From assembly GCA_046330455.1 (NCBI GenBank), contig JAXLSU010000011.1, positions 74,800-138,799 on the forward strand: a DNA stretch of 64,000 bases, read 5' to 3'. The notes below the pieces were generated by a model. That model was not told the origin of the DNA and searched no databases. It saw only the letters and a program-made list of their open reading frames with translations. Within the stretch, counting starts at the first letter, position 1, and each line of letters begins with the position of its first letter. Source of the stretch: CAVQXR01 sp046330455. Lineage in GTDB: Bacteria; Actinomycetota; Thermoleophilia; Gaiellales; Gaiellaceae. Positions 35,222 through 43,619 of the stretch are shown in pieces. A program made the translations under genes and the position numbers.

Positions 35222-35806
35222 CTACAGCACGACGGTCAGCTCGAGGCCCCGGTCGAGCGGAACGGTCACGCTCGAGAGCCCCGGATCCGACTGACGGGCG
35301 CGGCTGTAGGGGCCGAGAGCCTCTGCATGGGAGAGCACGTTGTCGGCGACGATCAGGCTGCCCGGCTCGACGACGCGCCGGGCGAGCGCGAACAGCTCCT
35401 CGTAGTCCTTCTTCTCGGAGTCGAGGAACACGAGGTCGAAGGGGCCGTGGATCGTCGCGAGCGCCGCGAAGGCATCGTCTGCGACGAGGTCGGCCCACTC
35501 GGCGAGACCGGCCTCGGCGACGTTCGCCCGCCAGGCCGCGCACTTCACGGGATCGCGCTCGAGCGAGGTCACGTGGCCGCCCAGCAGGCGCGCTCCCGCC
35601 GCGAGCCAGATCGACGAGTACCCTCTCGAGCCGCCGAGCTCGAGCACCTCGGCGCCGGCCTGACATCCGGCGAGCGCGAACAGGAACCGGCCGGTGGTCG
35701 GCGCAACCTGTCGTGCGCGCAGCTCCACCGCGACCCCCTCTGCGCGCTCGCGCGCATCCTCGTCCTCGAGGCGGGCGAGCACCGCCATGACCTGCGCGTC
35801 CAGCAC
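35222..35806 (-). CDS. SAM-dependent O-methyltransferase family protein
   Basis: A 194-residue class I methyltransferase of the O-methyltransferase family 3 type. The SAM-binding motif is AEVLELGGSRGYSSIWLA, the acidic strand-2 motif is GHVTSLERDP, and FDLVFLDSEKKDYEELF holds the metal and catalytic region, followed by GSLIVADNVLSHAEA. Substrate unknown. GTG at 35806 overlaps the stop of the Rieske gene (TAGTG), so it is coupled to the sufS-sufU-Rieske unit. The open frame extends 39 bases further upstream but without family character. Confidence 0.85.
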   Translation of the reverse strand: MLDAQVMAVLARLEDEDARERAEGVAVELRARQVAPTTGRFLFALAGCQAGAEVLELGGSRGYSSIWLAAGARLLGGHVTSLERDPVKCAAWRANVAEAGLAEWADLVADDAFAALATIHGPFDLVFLDSEKKDYEELFALARRVVEPGSLIVADNVLSHAEALGPYSRARQSDPGLSSVTVPLDRGLELTVVL

Positions 35807-36120
35807 TAGGGAAGCTCGAGCAGGACCTGGCCGGCCTCGGCCCACACGCGGTAGATGCTGACCGGCAGGTAGGCGGGCAGCGTCCGGGGCTTGCCCGTGC
35901 GGAGGTCGAATTCGGAGCCGTGCCGGGGGCAGATGACGATGCAGCGCTCCTCGTCGAACTCGCCCTCGGCGAGGGGGCCGTTGTCGTGCGAGCAGCGGTC
36001 CTCGATCGCATACAGCGTCCCGTCGGCGTTGAAGACGCCGACCGCCGGGTCGCCGACGCGCACGATCCTCCTCGACCCGGGCGGCAGCTCGTCGACGCGG
36101 CAGACCTCGACGATCGGCAT
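35806..36120 (-). CDS. Rieske [2Fe-2S] ferredoxin
   Basis: A 104-residue soluble protein. The cluster ligands are visible as Cys-x-His in DRCSHDNGPLAEGEF and Cys-x-x-His in IVICPRHGSEFDLRTGKP. The sequence matches small Rieske ferredoxins of the nitrite reductase/dioxygenase type that often close suf operons in Actinobacteria. It carries electrons, possibly for cluster assembly. The ATG start at 36120 touches the sufU stop. It is followed directly by the methyltransferase. Confidence 0.93.
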   Translation of the reverse strand: MPIVEVCRVDELPPGSRRIVRVGDPAVGVFNADGTLYAIEDRCSHDNGPLAEGEFDEERCIVICPRHGSEFDLRTGKPRTLPAYLPVSIYRVWAEAGQVLLELP

Positions 36121-36551
36121 CAGCGGATCTCGAACTCCTCGTGCGCCGCCCACTCCTCCGGCAGCGGCGTTCCCTTCGCGCGGTGGAGCGCCACCTTCAG
36201 GACGCCGAGGCCGAGCAGGGCGCACTTGAGGCGGGCCGGGTTCTGCTGGAGGGGAACGCCCAGCTCGTCGAGCAACTCCTCCTTCGGCAGCGAGGCGACC
36301 TCCTCGATCGGCCGCCCCTTCACGAGCTCGGTGAGCATGGACGTCGCCGCCTGGCTGATCGCGCACCCTCGTCCGTCGAAGCGGATGTCCTCGATCGTGT
36401 CACCGCCGTCGAACCTGACCGAGATCGAGACCTCGTCGCCGCACAGCGGGTTCTGGCCCTCGGCGCTCGCGTCGCACGGGTCGAGAACACCGTGGTTGCG
36501 GGGGCTCTTGTAGTGATCGAGGATCAGCTCGCGGTACAGGTCTTCGGTCAT
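36120..36551 (-). CDS. sufU: SufU-type Fe-S cluster assembly protein
   Basis: A 143-residue SufU/IscU-like protein that accepts sulfur from SufS. Zn/Fe-S ligands are in NPLCGDEVSISV (Cys plus Asp), FDGRGCAISQAATSML (Cys) and ARLKCALLGLGVL (Cys). The longer spacing between the second and third Cys marks SufU rather than IscU. It starts MTEDLYRELILDHYKSPRN, the family opening. ATG start 8 bases after sufS; it ends at the Rieske start. Confidence 0.95.
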   Translation of the reverse strand: MTEDLYRELILDHYKSPRNHGVLDPCDASAEGQNPLCGDEVSISVRFDGGDTIEDIRFDGRGCAISQAATSMLTELVKGRPIEEVASLPKEELLDELGVPLQQNPARLKCALLGLGVLKVALHRAKGTPLPEEWAAHEEFEIR

Positions 36552-36559
36552 GACGCTGA

Positions 36560-37801
36560 TCAGGCGAACGTGGCGCGCACCTTCGCGAGCCCGTCGACGA
36601 GCCGGTCGATCTCCTCCGGCAGGTTGTAGAGGTACCAGCTCGCCCTGGTCGTCGCCGCGACCCCGAACCGCGCCATCACGGGCTGCGTGCAGTGATGGCC
36701 TGCCCGGACCGCGATGCCCTGCGAGTCGAGGATCTGCGCGACGTCGTGCGGATGCACGCCGTCGACCTCGAAGGAGACGATCCCGCCGCGGCGTTCTGCC
36801 GGCGGCCCGAAGATCCTGACGTACGGAAGCTCCGCGAGCCGGCCGAGCGCGTAGCTCGTCAGCTGCTGCTCGTGCTGCTCGATCGCCTCGAGCCCGACGG
36901 CGTTCAGGTAGTCGATGGCCTGCCCGAGCCCGTAGGCCTCCGCGATCGGGGGCGTTCCCGCCTCGTACTTGTACGGCAGGTCGGCCCAGGTCGACTCCTC
37001 GAGCGTGACCTTGCGGATCATCGAGCCGCCGAGCTCGAACGGGGACATGCGGTTGAGCAGCTCGGCCTTCCCCCAGACGGCGCCGATCCCGCTCGGGCCG
37101 AGCAGCTTGTGGCCGGTGAAGGCCAGGAAGTCACAGCCGAGCGCCTGCACGTCGATGGGCCGGTGCGGCGCAGCCTGGCAGGCGTCCACGACCATCAGGG
37201 CATCGCGTTCGTGCGCCCACGCGGCGAGCTCGGCGACCGGGTTGATCGTGCCGAGCGTGTTCGAGACGAGCGCGCAGGCGAGCAGCTTCAGGCGCCCGAG
37301 CCGCTCGATGCCCGCGAGGGCCTCGAGGTCGAGCTCTCCCTGGTCGTCGATCGGGATCGCCGCGAAGCGGGCACCCGTCCTGTGCGCCATGTACTGCCAG
37401 GGGACGAGGTTCGAGTGGTGCTCGAGCTCCGTCGCCACGACCACATCGCCGGGCCCGAGGTTGTCGAGCCCCCACGCATACGCGATCAGGTTCAACCCTT
37501 CGGTGCCGTTGCGGACGAAGATCAGCTCCTTCGCAGACGGCGCGTTGACGAACGCTGCCGCCTTCTCGCGCGCGCCCTCGTAGCCGGCCGTGGAGCGCTC
37601 TCCGAGCTCGTAGACGGCCCGGTGGACGTTCGCGTACGACGTCTCGTAGAACGCCCGCATCGCATCGAGGACGGGGAGCGGCTTCTGGGAGGTGTTGGCG
37701 GAGTCGAGGTAGGCGAGCGGCTTCCCGTTGATCTCGAGCGCGAGGGCCGGAAAGTCGCTGCGAATCCGCCGGACATCGAGCGGAGAAGCGACGGTGCTCA
37801 C
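36560..37801 (-). CDS. sufS: Cysteine desulfurase SufS
   Basis: A 413-residue class V aminotransferase-fold PLP enzyme that takes sulfur from cysteine for Fe-S clusters. Motifs include YLDSANTSQKPLPVLDAM, LIFVRNGTEGLNLIAYAWG, TELEHHSNLVPWQ, VDACQAAPHRPIDV, the PLP Lys in FLAFTGHKLLGPSGIGAV, and the catalytic Cys in RAGHHCTQPVM. GTG start at 37801. It heads the sufS-sufU-Rieske-methyltransferase unit. Upstream, the P-type ATPase ends only 4 bases away, which separates it from sufBCD. Confidence 0.96.
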   Translation of the reverse strand: MSTVASPLDVRRIRSDFPALALEINGKPLAYLDSANTSQKPLPVLDAMRAFYETSYANVHRAVYELGERSTAGYEGAREKAAAFVNAPSAKELIFVRNGTEGLNLIAYAWGLDNLGPGDVVVATELEHHSNLVPWQYMAHRTGARFAAIPIDDQGELDLEALAGIERLGRLKLLACALVSNTLGTINPVAELAAWAHERDALMVVDACQAAPHRPIDVQALGCDFLAFTGHKLLGPSGIGAVWGKAELLNRMSPFELGGSMIRKVTLEESTWADLPYKYEAGTPPIAEAYGLGQAIDYLNAVGLEAIEQHEQQLTSYALGRLAELPYVRIFGPPAERRGGIVSFEVDGVHPHDVAQILDSQGIAVRAGHHCTQPVMARFGVAATTRASWYLYNLPEEIDRLVDGLAKVRATFA

Positions 37802-37805
37802 GTCC

Positions 37806-40211
37806 TCATCGTACCCGCCGTGGCCTGACCGGTCTCCGAAGACCGACCGACGGGACGAAGCGGTCGTCCGTCAGGGCGAGCCCGGTGAGCGCGACCGCGG
37901 AGCCGCCGAGCGAGGTCAGCACGATCGCGGCGTTCGGGACGGCGAGCGAGAAGAAGTCACGGGTGACCGAGAACGTCAGGATCAGCGCGTAGACGGCGAG
38001 CAGGACGAGACAGAGCCCGATCACGAGGGCGGAGCGGACACGGCCGGCCGCCTCCAGCGCGACGATCAGGTACAGGCCGACGATGATCAGGACGGTGACC
38101 GAGACCGTCTGGGCCTCGATCGGCGGGAGGTCAAGGACGTTCACCGCGAACAGATACGACGAGACGACGCCGAGCCCGGCCGCCGTCCCGGCCGGGAGTG
38201 CGAATCTCGCCACGTCGCGCAGGAAGTTCGGCGTCGTCCAGGGCCCCGAGCTGGGGGCGAGGGCGAGGAAGAACGCGGGAATCCCGATCGTGATCCCCGC
38301 CGCGAGCGTCAGGTGGCGCGGGAGCACCGGGTAGTCCTCGGGCACGAGCCCGGCGGTCAGGATCAGGACGACGGCGAACGCGGACTTCGTCGCGAACAGC
38401 TTCGAGACCCGCTGGAGGTTGCGCAGCACCTTCCGTCCCTCGGCGACCATGGGCGGAACGACGCCAAACTCGCCCTTCACGAGCACGAGATCGGCCACGC
38501 TCTTCGCCATCTGCGAGCCGTTTCCCTGGGCGATCGCGAGGCGCGCCGACTTGAGCGCCGGAACGTCGTTCACCCCGTCGCCGATCATCGCGACGTACCG
38601 GCCGTCGTCGCGCAGGGCTTCCACGATGCGCTGCTTGCCCTCCGGGGAGATCCGGCCGATCACCGTCGCCGAGAGCGCGATCCGGCGGAGGTCTCCCGGA
38701 TCGTCGGGCAGCAGACGGCCGTCGAGCGGCGGGCCGGAGACGGTGATCCCCGCATCGGCCGCGATCGCGGCGACCGTCTCGGGCGCGTCTCCGGACAGGA
38801 CCTTCAGCTCGACTCCCTCCCGCTGGAAGTACTCGACGGTCTCGCGGGCCTCCGGCCGCAGACGCTCCGCCAGCACGACGATGCCGAGCACGACGACGTC
38901 GTCCGGCGGCAGCCGGTCAGGGTGTGTGGCGATGTCGAGATGCTCGAAGGACGAGGCGGTCGTGCCGATCGCGACGACGCGACGTCCGGCGCGCTGCTCC
39001 TGTGCTGCCTGCTCGGCGAGCGGGCCGAGCGCGAACAGCTCCGGCGCGCCCATGACGTAGCCGACCGACCCGGCCCGGACGGCGCTCCAGCGGCGGCGCG
39101 ACGAGAACGGCACGTATCCGGTCGCCGGCTCTCCCGGAGCAGGGAACGCCTCCGCGATCGCCTCGAGCGTCGAGTTGCGGGCCGGCGAGCTGGCGGCATA
39201 GCGCCCCAGCGAGTCGGCGAGGAACACCTCGTCGACTCCGGGAGCGGGCACCGTCTCGGCGACCCGCAGCGCGGCCTCGGTCAGCGTGCCCGTCTTGTCG
39301 AGGCAGACGATCTCCGCCGCGGCGAGCGACTCGATCGCGTTCAGCTGCTGCGCGAGCGCCCCCCGTCGCGCCATCCGGAGCGCGGCGACGGCGAAGGTGA
39401 GGCTCGTAAGCAGGATCAGGCCCTCGGGAACGAGCGTGACCACGCCCGCGACGCCGGTCGTCACCGCCTCGTTGAGATCGAGACCCCGTTCCCAGAGCGC
39501 GTACCCGAACATCGCGCCGAGCGGGATCATCACGGCGACGAGGATCAGCAGCAGGTGGTTGAGCGACCGTTCGAGCGGCGAGCGCGGGTGTCGAAACGTC
39601 CTCGCGACGTCGGCCACCCGCTCCGCGTAGCTGTCGGGCCCGACCGCGCTCACCGTGTAGAAGCCCGACCCCTCGGAGGCGAACGCCCCAGATCGGACCT
39701 CCTCCCCCGCGTAGCGCGGGATGGGATGCGACTCGCCCGTCAGGATCGACTCGTCGATCGCCAGTCCGTCGGCATGGACGAGCTGCCCGTCGGCCACGAG
39801 CTGGTCGCCGGCCTCGACCCGGAGCAGGTCGCCGACGACGATCTCCTCCACTCCGAGCTGCTGGGCGACGCCGTCCCGGACGACGGTCGCATGCGGCGCC
39901 ACGAGGGCAGCGAGCCGATCGAGCGCCGCCTTCGCCCGCCATTCCTGCACGATTCCGATCCCGGCGTTCGCGACGAGGATCGCGACGAACAGCGCGTCCT
40001 CCCAGTGCCCGAAGGCAAACGTGAGCACGCCGGCCGCGACGAGGATCAGGTTGAAGACCGTGAAGACGTTCGCGCGGACGATGCTCGCGAGCGAGCGACT
40101 CGTGCTCGCGACCTCGACCGGGCCGCGCTGCTCGAGCAGGCGCTCCGCCTCCGCCTGCGAGAGGCCGGCGAGCGAGCCGCGCGGGACACCCGGCAACCGC
40201 GTCTCGGTCAC
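37806..40211 (-). CDS. P-type cation-transporting ATPase (P2/MgtA-PacL-like)
   Basis: An 801-residue ATP-driven cation pump. Motifs in order are the actuator Ser-Glu loop ILTGESHPIPRYAGEE, the M4 ion-site motif VVTLVPEGLILLTSLTF, the phosphorylation site IVCLDKTGTLTEAALR, the nucleotide-domain segment KVLSGDAPETVAAIA and the hinge AMIGDGVNDVPALKSARLA, followed by about six C-terminal helices. It has no N-terminal metal-binding domain, so Ca2+, Mg2+ or a monovalent ion is likelier than Cu or Cd; the ion is undetermined. I chose GTG at 40211 (MTETRLPG); upstream codons fall in the repeat array. It sits between the two halves of the suf locus. Confidence 0.9.
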   Translation of the reverse strand: MTETRLPGVPRGSLAGLSQAEAERLLEQRGPVEVASTSRSLASIVRANVFTVFNLILVAAGVLTFAFGHWEDALFVAILVANAGIGIVQEWRAKAALDRLAALVAPHATVVRDGVAQQLGVEEIVVGDLLRVEAGDQLVADGQLVHADGLAIDESILTGESHPIPRYAGEEVRSGAFASEGSGFYTVSAVGPDSYAERVADVARTFRHPRSPLERSLNHLLLILVAVMIPLGAMFGYALWERGLDLNEAVTTGVAGVVTLVPEGLILLTSLTFAVAALRMARRGALAQQLNAIESLAAAEIVCLDKTGTLTEAALRVAETVPAPGVDEVFLADSLGRYAASSPARNSTLEAIAEAFPAPGEPATGYVPFSSRRRWSAVRAGSVGYVMGAPELFALGPLAEQAAQEQRAGRRVVAIGTTASSFEHLDIATHPDRLPPDDVVVLGIVVLAERLRPEARETVEYFQREGVELKVLSGDAPETVAAIAADAGITVSGPPLDGRLLPDDPGDLRRIALSATVIGRISPEGKQRIVEALRDDGRYVAMIGDGVNDVPALKSARLAIAQGNGSQMAKSVADLVLVKGEFGVVPPMVAEGRKVLRNLQRVSKLFATKSAFAVVLILTAGLVPEDYPVLPRHLTLAAGITIGIPAFFLALAPSSGPWTTPNFLRDVARFALPAGTAAGLGVVSSYLFAVNVLDLPPIEAQTVSVTVLIIVGLYLIVALEAAGRVRSALVIGLCLVLLAVYALILTFSVTRDFFSLAVPNAAIVLTSLGGSAVALTGLALTDDRFVPSVGLRRPVRPRRVR

Positions 40212-40755
40212 GATGGTGACGCTACCACGCAAGCGGCGCGCCAGCGCCGCGCGCAGCGGCCGCCAGGACGCGAAGCTCCATCGGGCCCGCCAGGGCCCGA
40301 TACCCAAGCGGCGCCTCAGCACCGCGCGCAGCGGCCGCCAGGACGCGAGCTCCATCGAGCCCGCCAGGGCCCGATACCCAAGCGGCGCCGCAGCGCCGCG
40401 CAGCGGCCGCCAGGACGCGAAGCTCCATCGGGCCCGCCCGGGCCCGATACCCAAGCGGCGCCTCAGCGCCGCGCGCTCCGCGGTTGACGGCCCGGCTCGG
40501 CCGGGCCGGACCCGCGCAGGAGCCCGCGGAGCGGGCGGCCACCGGCCGCGCCCGCAGGGCGCCAGGACGCGAAGCTCCATCGGGCCCGCCAGGGCCGATA
40601 CCCAAGCGGCGCGCCAGCGCCGCGCGCTCCCGCGGCTGACGGCCCGGCCCAGCCGGGCCGGACCGCGCAGGAGCCCGCGGAGCCGGCGGCCACCGGACGC
40701 GCCCGGCACGGCCCAGTATTCGGGCGTCCACGCGTGCCGGGTATACGATCGCCGG
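40212..40755. repeat. Array of ~74-bp GC-rich repeats (first suf-locus array)
   Basis: 544 bases with no gene. Units starting CAAGCGGCGC begin at 40230, 40305, 40379, 40452 and 40603 (steps of 75, 74, 73 and about 2x75). A unit runs through GCAGCGGCCGCCAGGACGCG and a CTCCATCGGGCCCGCCAGG segment to CCCGATACC. A second, longer element containing GACGGCCCGG and GGAGCCCGCGGAG appears twice (about 40484-40575 and 40637-40710). The units contain self-complementary GC arms. Step length varies and is not a multiple of three, so coding is unlikely. Confidence 0.85.
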
Positions 40756-41490
40756 GTGGCGCTCGACGACGTGACCCTGGAGCGGATCCTCGACGAGCTC
40801 GGAATCTCGCTCGACGTGACCGCGAAGGGCCACGCGGTGGCACCTCTCGTCGATCGGCTCGCACACGGCGCTCCGCGTGAGGAGGCCGACCTGGTCGCCG
40901 CCCGCGTCGCGGCCGAGATCTGGGACGACGCGCTCGCCGGGGCGATGCGTGAGCGACTCGTCGCCCTGCGCGAGGAGTACCGTGGGCGGATCGCTGCGAT
41001 CGACGCCGTCGCCGGCGAGCTCGAGCGACCGCCTGCCCAGAACGAGGTCGCGCTCGCGCTCGTCGCCCGCGCCGCGGTCGAGCTCTGGGCACGGGCACGC
41101 AGAAGCTACGCGGTCGTCTCGGTTCTCGAGGACGAGCTCGAGGATGCGCCGCCCGCCGAGCATCGCTCGCGGACGCTCGCGATCGCCTCCGCCGCCATCG
41201 CGATGATCGATCTCGATGCCGATGAGGTCTCTGCGGCGGTCGGTCGCTTCCTCTCCGACCGTGACGAGGCCTGGCTTGCGAGGACGCTGGCGACCGACGC
41301 GCGTCGCGCCGCAATGCGACGGGCGCTGAGCCAGCTGGCGGACGCGGCCGGCGAGGAGTTCCCTCTCGCGGTGGGCGCGATCCGCAGCCTGCTCGACGAG
41401 CCGATCTCGAACGACCCGGCCGGCGACGACCTGTGGACGAATCTCGTCGTCGGGCTCGCGCAGGCACACCTCGACTTCGAGCCCGGCTAG
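40756..41490 (+). CDS. Orphan helical protein between two repeat arrays
   Basis: A 244-residue acidic, Ala/Glu/Arg-rich protein predicted to be almost all helical, with no membrane span or signal. It starts GTG (VALDDVTLERILDELG) and ends QAHLDFEPG. Segments such as EADLVAARVAAEIWDDALAG and EVALALVARAAVELWARARR suggest bundled helices. No family or motif is recognised. It is on the plus strand while all surrounding suf genes and the ATPase are on the minus strand. Related GC-rich repeats lie on both sides; the right-hand array begins at its stop codon. Codon and base use resemble the neighbours, so foreign origin is not evident from composition. Confidence 0.7.
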   Translation: MALDDVTLERILDELGISLDVTAKGHAVAPLVDRLAHGAPREEADLVAARVAAEIWDDALAGAMRERLVALREEYRGRIAAIDAVAGELERPPAQNEVALALVARAAVELWARARRSYAVVSVLEDELEDAPPAEHRSRTLAIASAAIAMIDLDADEVSAAVGRFLSDRDEAWLARTLATDARRAAMRRALSQLADAAGEEFPLAVGAIRSLLDEPISNDPAGDDLWTNLVVGLAQAHLDFEPG

Positions 41491-41765
41491 CAAGCGGCGC
41501 CGAAGGTGCCGCGCGCAGCGGACGCGCCCGCAGGGCGCCAGGACGCGAAGCGCCTCCGAGCCCGCAGGGCTCGGTACCTAGCAAGCGGCGCCGAAGGTGC
41601 CGCGCGCAGCGGACGCGCCCGCAGGGCGCCAGGCCGCGAAGCGCCTCCGAGCCCGCAGGGCTCGGTACCTCCAGCAAGCGGCGCCGAAGGTCCCGCGCGC
41701 AGCGGACGCGCCCGCAGGGCGCCAGGCCGCGAAGCCCGTCGAGTCTGCCAGGGCCCGATACCAAA
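41491..41765. repeat. Three ~91-bp GC-rich tandem repeats (second suf-locus array)
   Basis: Units start with CAAGCGGCGCCGAAGG at 41491, 41582 and 41675 (steps 91 and 93), with a degenerate fourth start near 41766. Each contains GCGCGCAGCGGACGCGCCCG, CAGGGCGCCAGG(A/C)CGCGAAG and GAGCCCGCAGGGCTCGGTACC. The third unit ends GGGCCCGATACC, as in the array at 40.2 kb, so the two families are related. The first unit begins at the base after the TAG of the orphan gene. The step is not a multiple of three. Confidence 0.85.
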
Positions 41766-41997
41766 CAAGTGGCACGGAGGAAGATCCCGACTGCTCACCT
41801 CGCCTGGCGCGACATCAGTCGGCCTGCTGGTTCGAGGCCTGAATCGTCACGCCCTTCCAGAAGCCCTCCCGCAGGCGCTTCCGCGCGTCGGCGTCGAGGG
41901 TGGGAATAGGCAGAGGGAAGGGCCCTAACGGGCCCTAGACAGAATCGTGCGGCCCAACGACCACACGCCCTAGGAGTAGCAGGGCGTTGGCGACTTG
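41766..41997 (-). terminator. Two hairpins downstream of sufD
   Basis: The 232-base stretch after the second repeat array has no gene. Eleven bases past the sufD stop, ACGCCCT and AGGGCGT (41965-41987) form a 7-bp stem with a 9-base loop. Further on, AGGGCCC-TAAC-GGGCCCT (41919-41936) is a perfect 7-bp hairpin. Neither is followed by a T-tract. They plausibly end or slow the sufCBD transcript. Confidence 0.45.
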
Positions 41998-43158
41998 TCA
42001 GGCCTCCGGGATCCGCGTCTCGAGGGCCTGCGCGACGGCCTCGCGCACCGGCTCGAGCTCGATCCGGTCGAGCATGTCCTGGAAGAAGCCGCGGACGATC
42101 AGGCGCTCTGCCTCGGCCCGCGACATCCCGCGCGCCATGCAGTAGAAGAGCTCGTCGCGGTTCACCGGGCTGTTCGTGGCGCCGTGCGTGCAGCGCACGT
42201 CGTTGGCCATGATCTCGAGGCCGGGGATCGAGTCGGCGTGGGCGGCCTGCGAGAGGATCAGGTTGCGGTTCTCCTGGTAGGCGTTCGTGTGCTGCGCATC
42301 CGGCTCGACGCGGATCATTCCCCGCCAGACGGCGCTCGCGCCGTCACGTAGCGCGCCGCGGAACGCAAAATCCGACGTCGTGTTCGGCGCCGCGTGCTCC
42401 TGGAACGTGTCGTAGTCGAGGTGCTGCGTGCCGTCCGCGAAGTAGGCGCCGGTCACGCGGGACGTCGCTCCGGGCCCGGCGAGGTCGTTCTCGATCCGTA
42501 CCTTGCCGCGCTTCGAGCCGAACCCGCCGTTCACCCAGTCGAGCTCCGCATCGCGGTCGACGCGGGCGTGGTGAGAGGCGAAGTGCCACGTCTCTCGCGA
42601 CAGGTTCTGGATCGAGACGTACTCGAGCTTCGCGGCCTGGCCGACGACCAGCTCGACCGCCGCATTGACGTAGGCGCCGAGCTCCTCGGTCTCGGACACG
42701 TACTCCTCGATCAGCGTGAAGCGGCTCTCGGGCTCGGCGACGACGAGCATCCGCCAGAACAGCGCCCCGCCCTCTGCCGAGTTCGCGATCCGGACGTAGA
42801 GGGGCCGGTCGAGGACGACGGCCTTCGGCACGACGACGAGCAGCCCGTGCTTCCAGAGCGCTGCGTTCTGAGCGGTCAGCTTGTCGTCGATCCCGACGAG
42901 CGTCCCGAGCAGCTCGTGATCCTCGAGCGGGACGAACGTGACCCCTTCGGGAGCGGACACGATCTCGATCCCGGACTCCGTCGCGAACGCGCTGCCGATC
43001 GACTCGACGTCGAGCATCGAGTCGGGTCTTGCCGCACCTGCCGCCGCCGGGTCGAACGCGTCAGGGTCGAAGCCGGCGAGGTCGGTGAAGCGCCAGTGCT
43101 CGTCCTTCGTGGTCGGGAGCTCGAGGGAGCGATAGCGCTCGAGCAGGTCAGTCCTCAC
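41998..43158 (-). CDS. sufD: Fe-S cluster assembly protein SufD
   Basis: A 386-residue SufB/SufD-family beta-helix protein, a scaffold subunit of SufBC2D. Typical segments are YRSLELPTTKDEHWRFTDL, LDRPLYVRI, NRNLILSQAAHADSIPGLEI, NDVRCTHGATNSPVNRDELF with the conserved Cys and His, and YCMARGMSRAEAERLIVRGF. The GTG start at 43158 overlaps the VOC gene by 11 bases. It is the last gene of the minus-strand sufC-sufB-VOC-sufD unit. The usual next gene, sufS, is 4.2 kb away. Confidence 0.95.
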   Translation of the reverse strand: MRTDLLERYRSLELPTTKDEHWRFTDLAGFDPDAFDPAAAGAARPDSMLDVESIGSAFATESGIEIVSAPEGVTFVPLEDHELLGTLVGIDDKLTAQNAALWKHGLLVVVPKAVVLDRPLYVRIANSAEGGALFWRMLVVAEPESRFTLIEEYVSETEELGAYVNAAVELVVGQAAKLEYVSIQNLSRETWHFASHHARVDRDAELDWVNGGFGSKRGKVRIENDLAGPGATSRVTGAYFADGTQHLDYDTFQEHAAPNTTSDFAFRGALRDGASAVWRGMIRVEPDAQHTNAYQENRNLILSQAAHADSIPGLEIMANDVRCTHGATNSPVNRDELFYCMARGMSRAEAERLIVRGFFQDMLDRIELEPVREAVAQALETRIPEA

Positions 43159-43519
43159 TGGGCGCGTACCTCCGGTGCAGCATCAGCGCGTTGCCATCGG
43201 GGTCCGAAAAGAAGGCCATGTGACACACGCCGGTGTCGAGGACGTCGCCCTGGAACTCGACGCCGCGGCGCTCCAGCTCGGCACGGGCCTCCGCCACGTC
43301 GGCGACGCGCAGCGCGATGCCGCCCGTATTGGGCCCGGTGAACTCCTGGCCCATGTTGGTCGGGTCGATCAGGTACAGGCTGACCTGTCCGAGCTGGAAC
43401 TCCGGCCAGGCGCCGCTGCCGGTCTGGCGGAGCCCGAGCGTCTCCGCGTAGAAGCGTGTCGACCGCTCGAGATCCGTGACGGGCACGGAGACGAAGTCCG
43501 TCCGCTCGACCGCGATCAT
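43148..43519 (-). CDS. VOC (glyoxalase/bleomycin resistance) superfamily protein
   Basis: A 123-residue protein with two beta-alpha-beta-beta-beta modules. Motifs are DFVSVPVTDLERSTRFYAET, LGLRQTG, VSLYLIDPTNMG, GIALRVADVAEARAELERRG and MAFFSDPDGNALMLHRRYAP. The last motif is the common VOC ending with the metal-site Glu position replaced by Leu-Met-Leu-His context. Substrate unknown. Its place between sufB and sufD is unusual. Its start region is partly duplicated upstream (see the direct repeat entry). Confidence 0.88.
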   Translation of the reverse strand: MIAVERTDFVSVPVTDLERSTRFYAETLGLRQTGSGAWPEFQLGQVSLYLIDPTNMGQEFTGPNTGGIALRVADVAEARAELERRGVEFQGDVLDTGVCHMAFFSDPDGNALMLHRRYAPSED

Positions 43520-43619
43520 CCGACCGACCCCTCCAGCTCGTGCGCGGGGGAAACCAGGTTTTCCCCGCGGGCCCCCTTCTTCACGACCTCGACCGCGATC
43601 ATCCGACCGACCCCTCCAT
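43506..43619. repeat. 31-bp direct repeat at the sufB-VOC junction, with internal hairpin
   Basis: The sequence CTCGACCGCGATCATCCGAC plus CGACCCCTCCA occurs at about 43506-43536 and again at about 43589-43619. It covers the first codons of the VOC gene and the last codons of sufB. Between the copies lies a near-palindrome, GCGGGGGAAACC-AGG-TTTTCCCCGC (about 43545-43569). On the minus strand the second copy starts a 28-codon frame (43516-43602, MIAVEVVKKG...LEGSVG) that links the two genes and mimics both ends. Confidence 0.8.

Noticed and set aside
37728..40487. 919-codon plus-strand open frame opposite the P-type ATPase.
   Set aside because: Shadow of the ATPase: Arg/Glu/Asp-rich, no domains, no start signal; typical antisense frame in GC-rich DNA.
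30377..41765. CRISPR array at one of the tandem repeat clusters.
   Set aside because: Units are contiguous 68-93 bp repeats without unique spacers, and no cas genes are near.
40212..41909. Repeat-encoded peptides (GRQDAK-type runs) as a repeat protein.
   Set aside because: Repeat periods of about 74 and 91 bp change frame from unit to unit; no ribosome site or conserved start.
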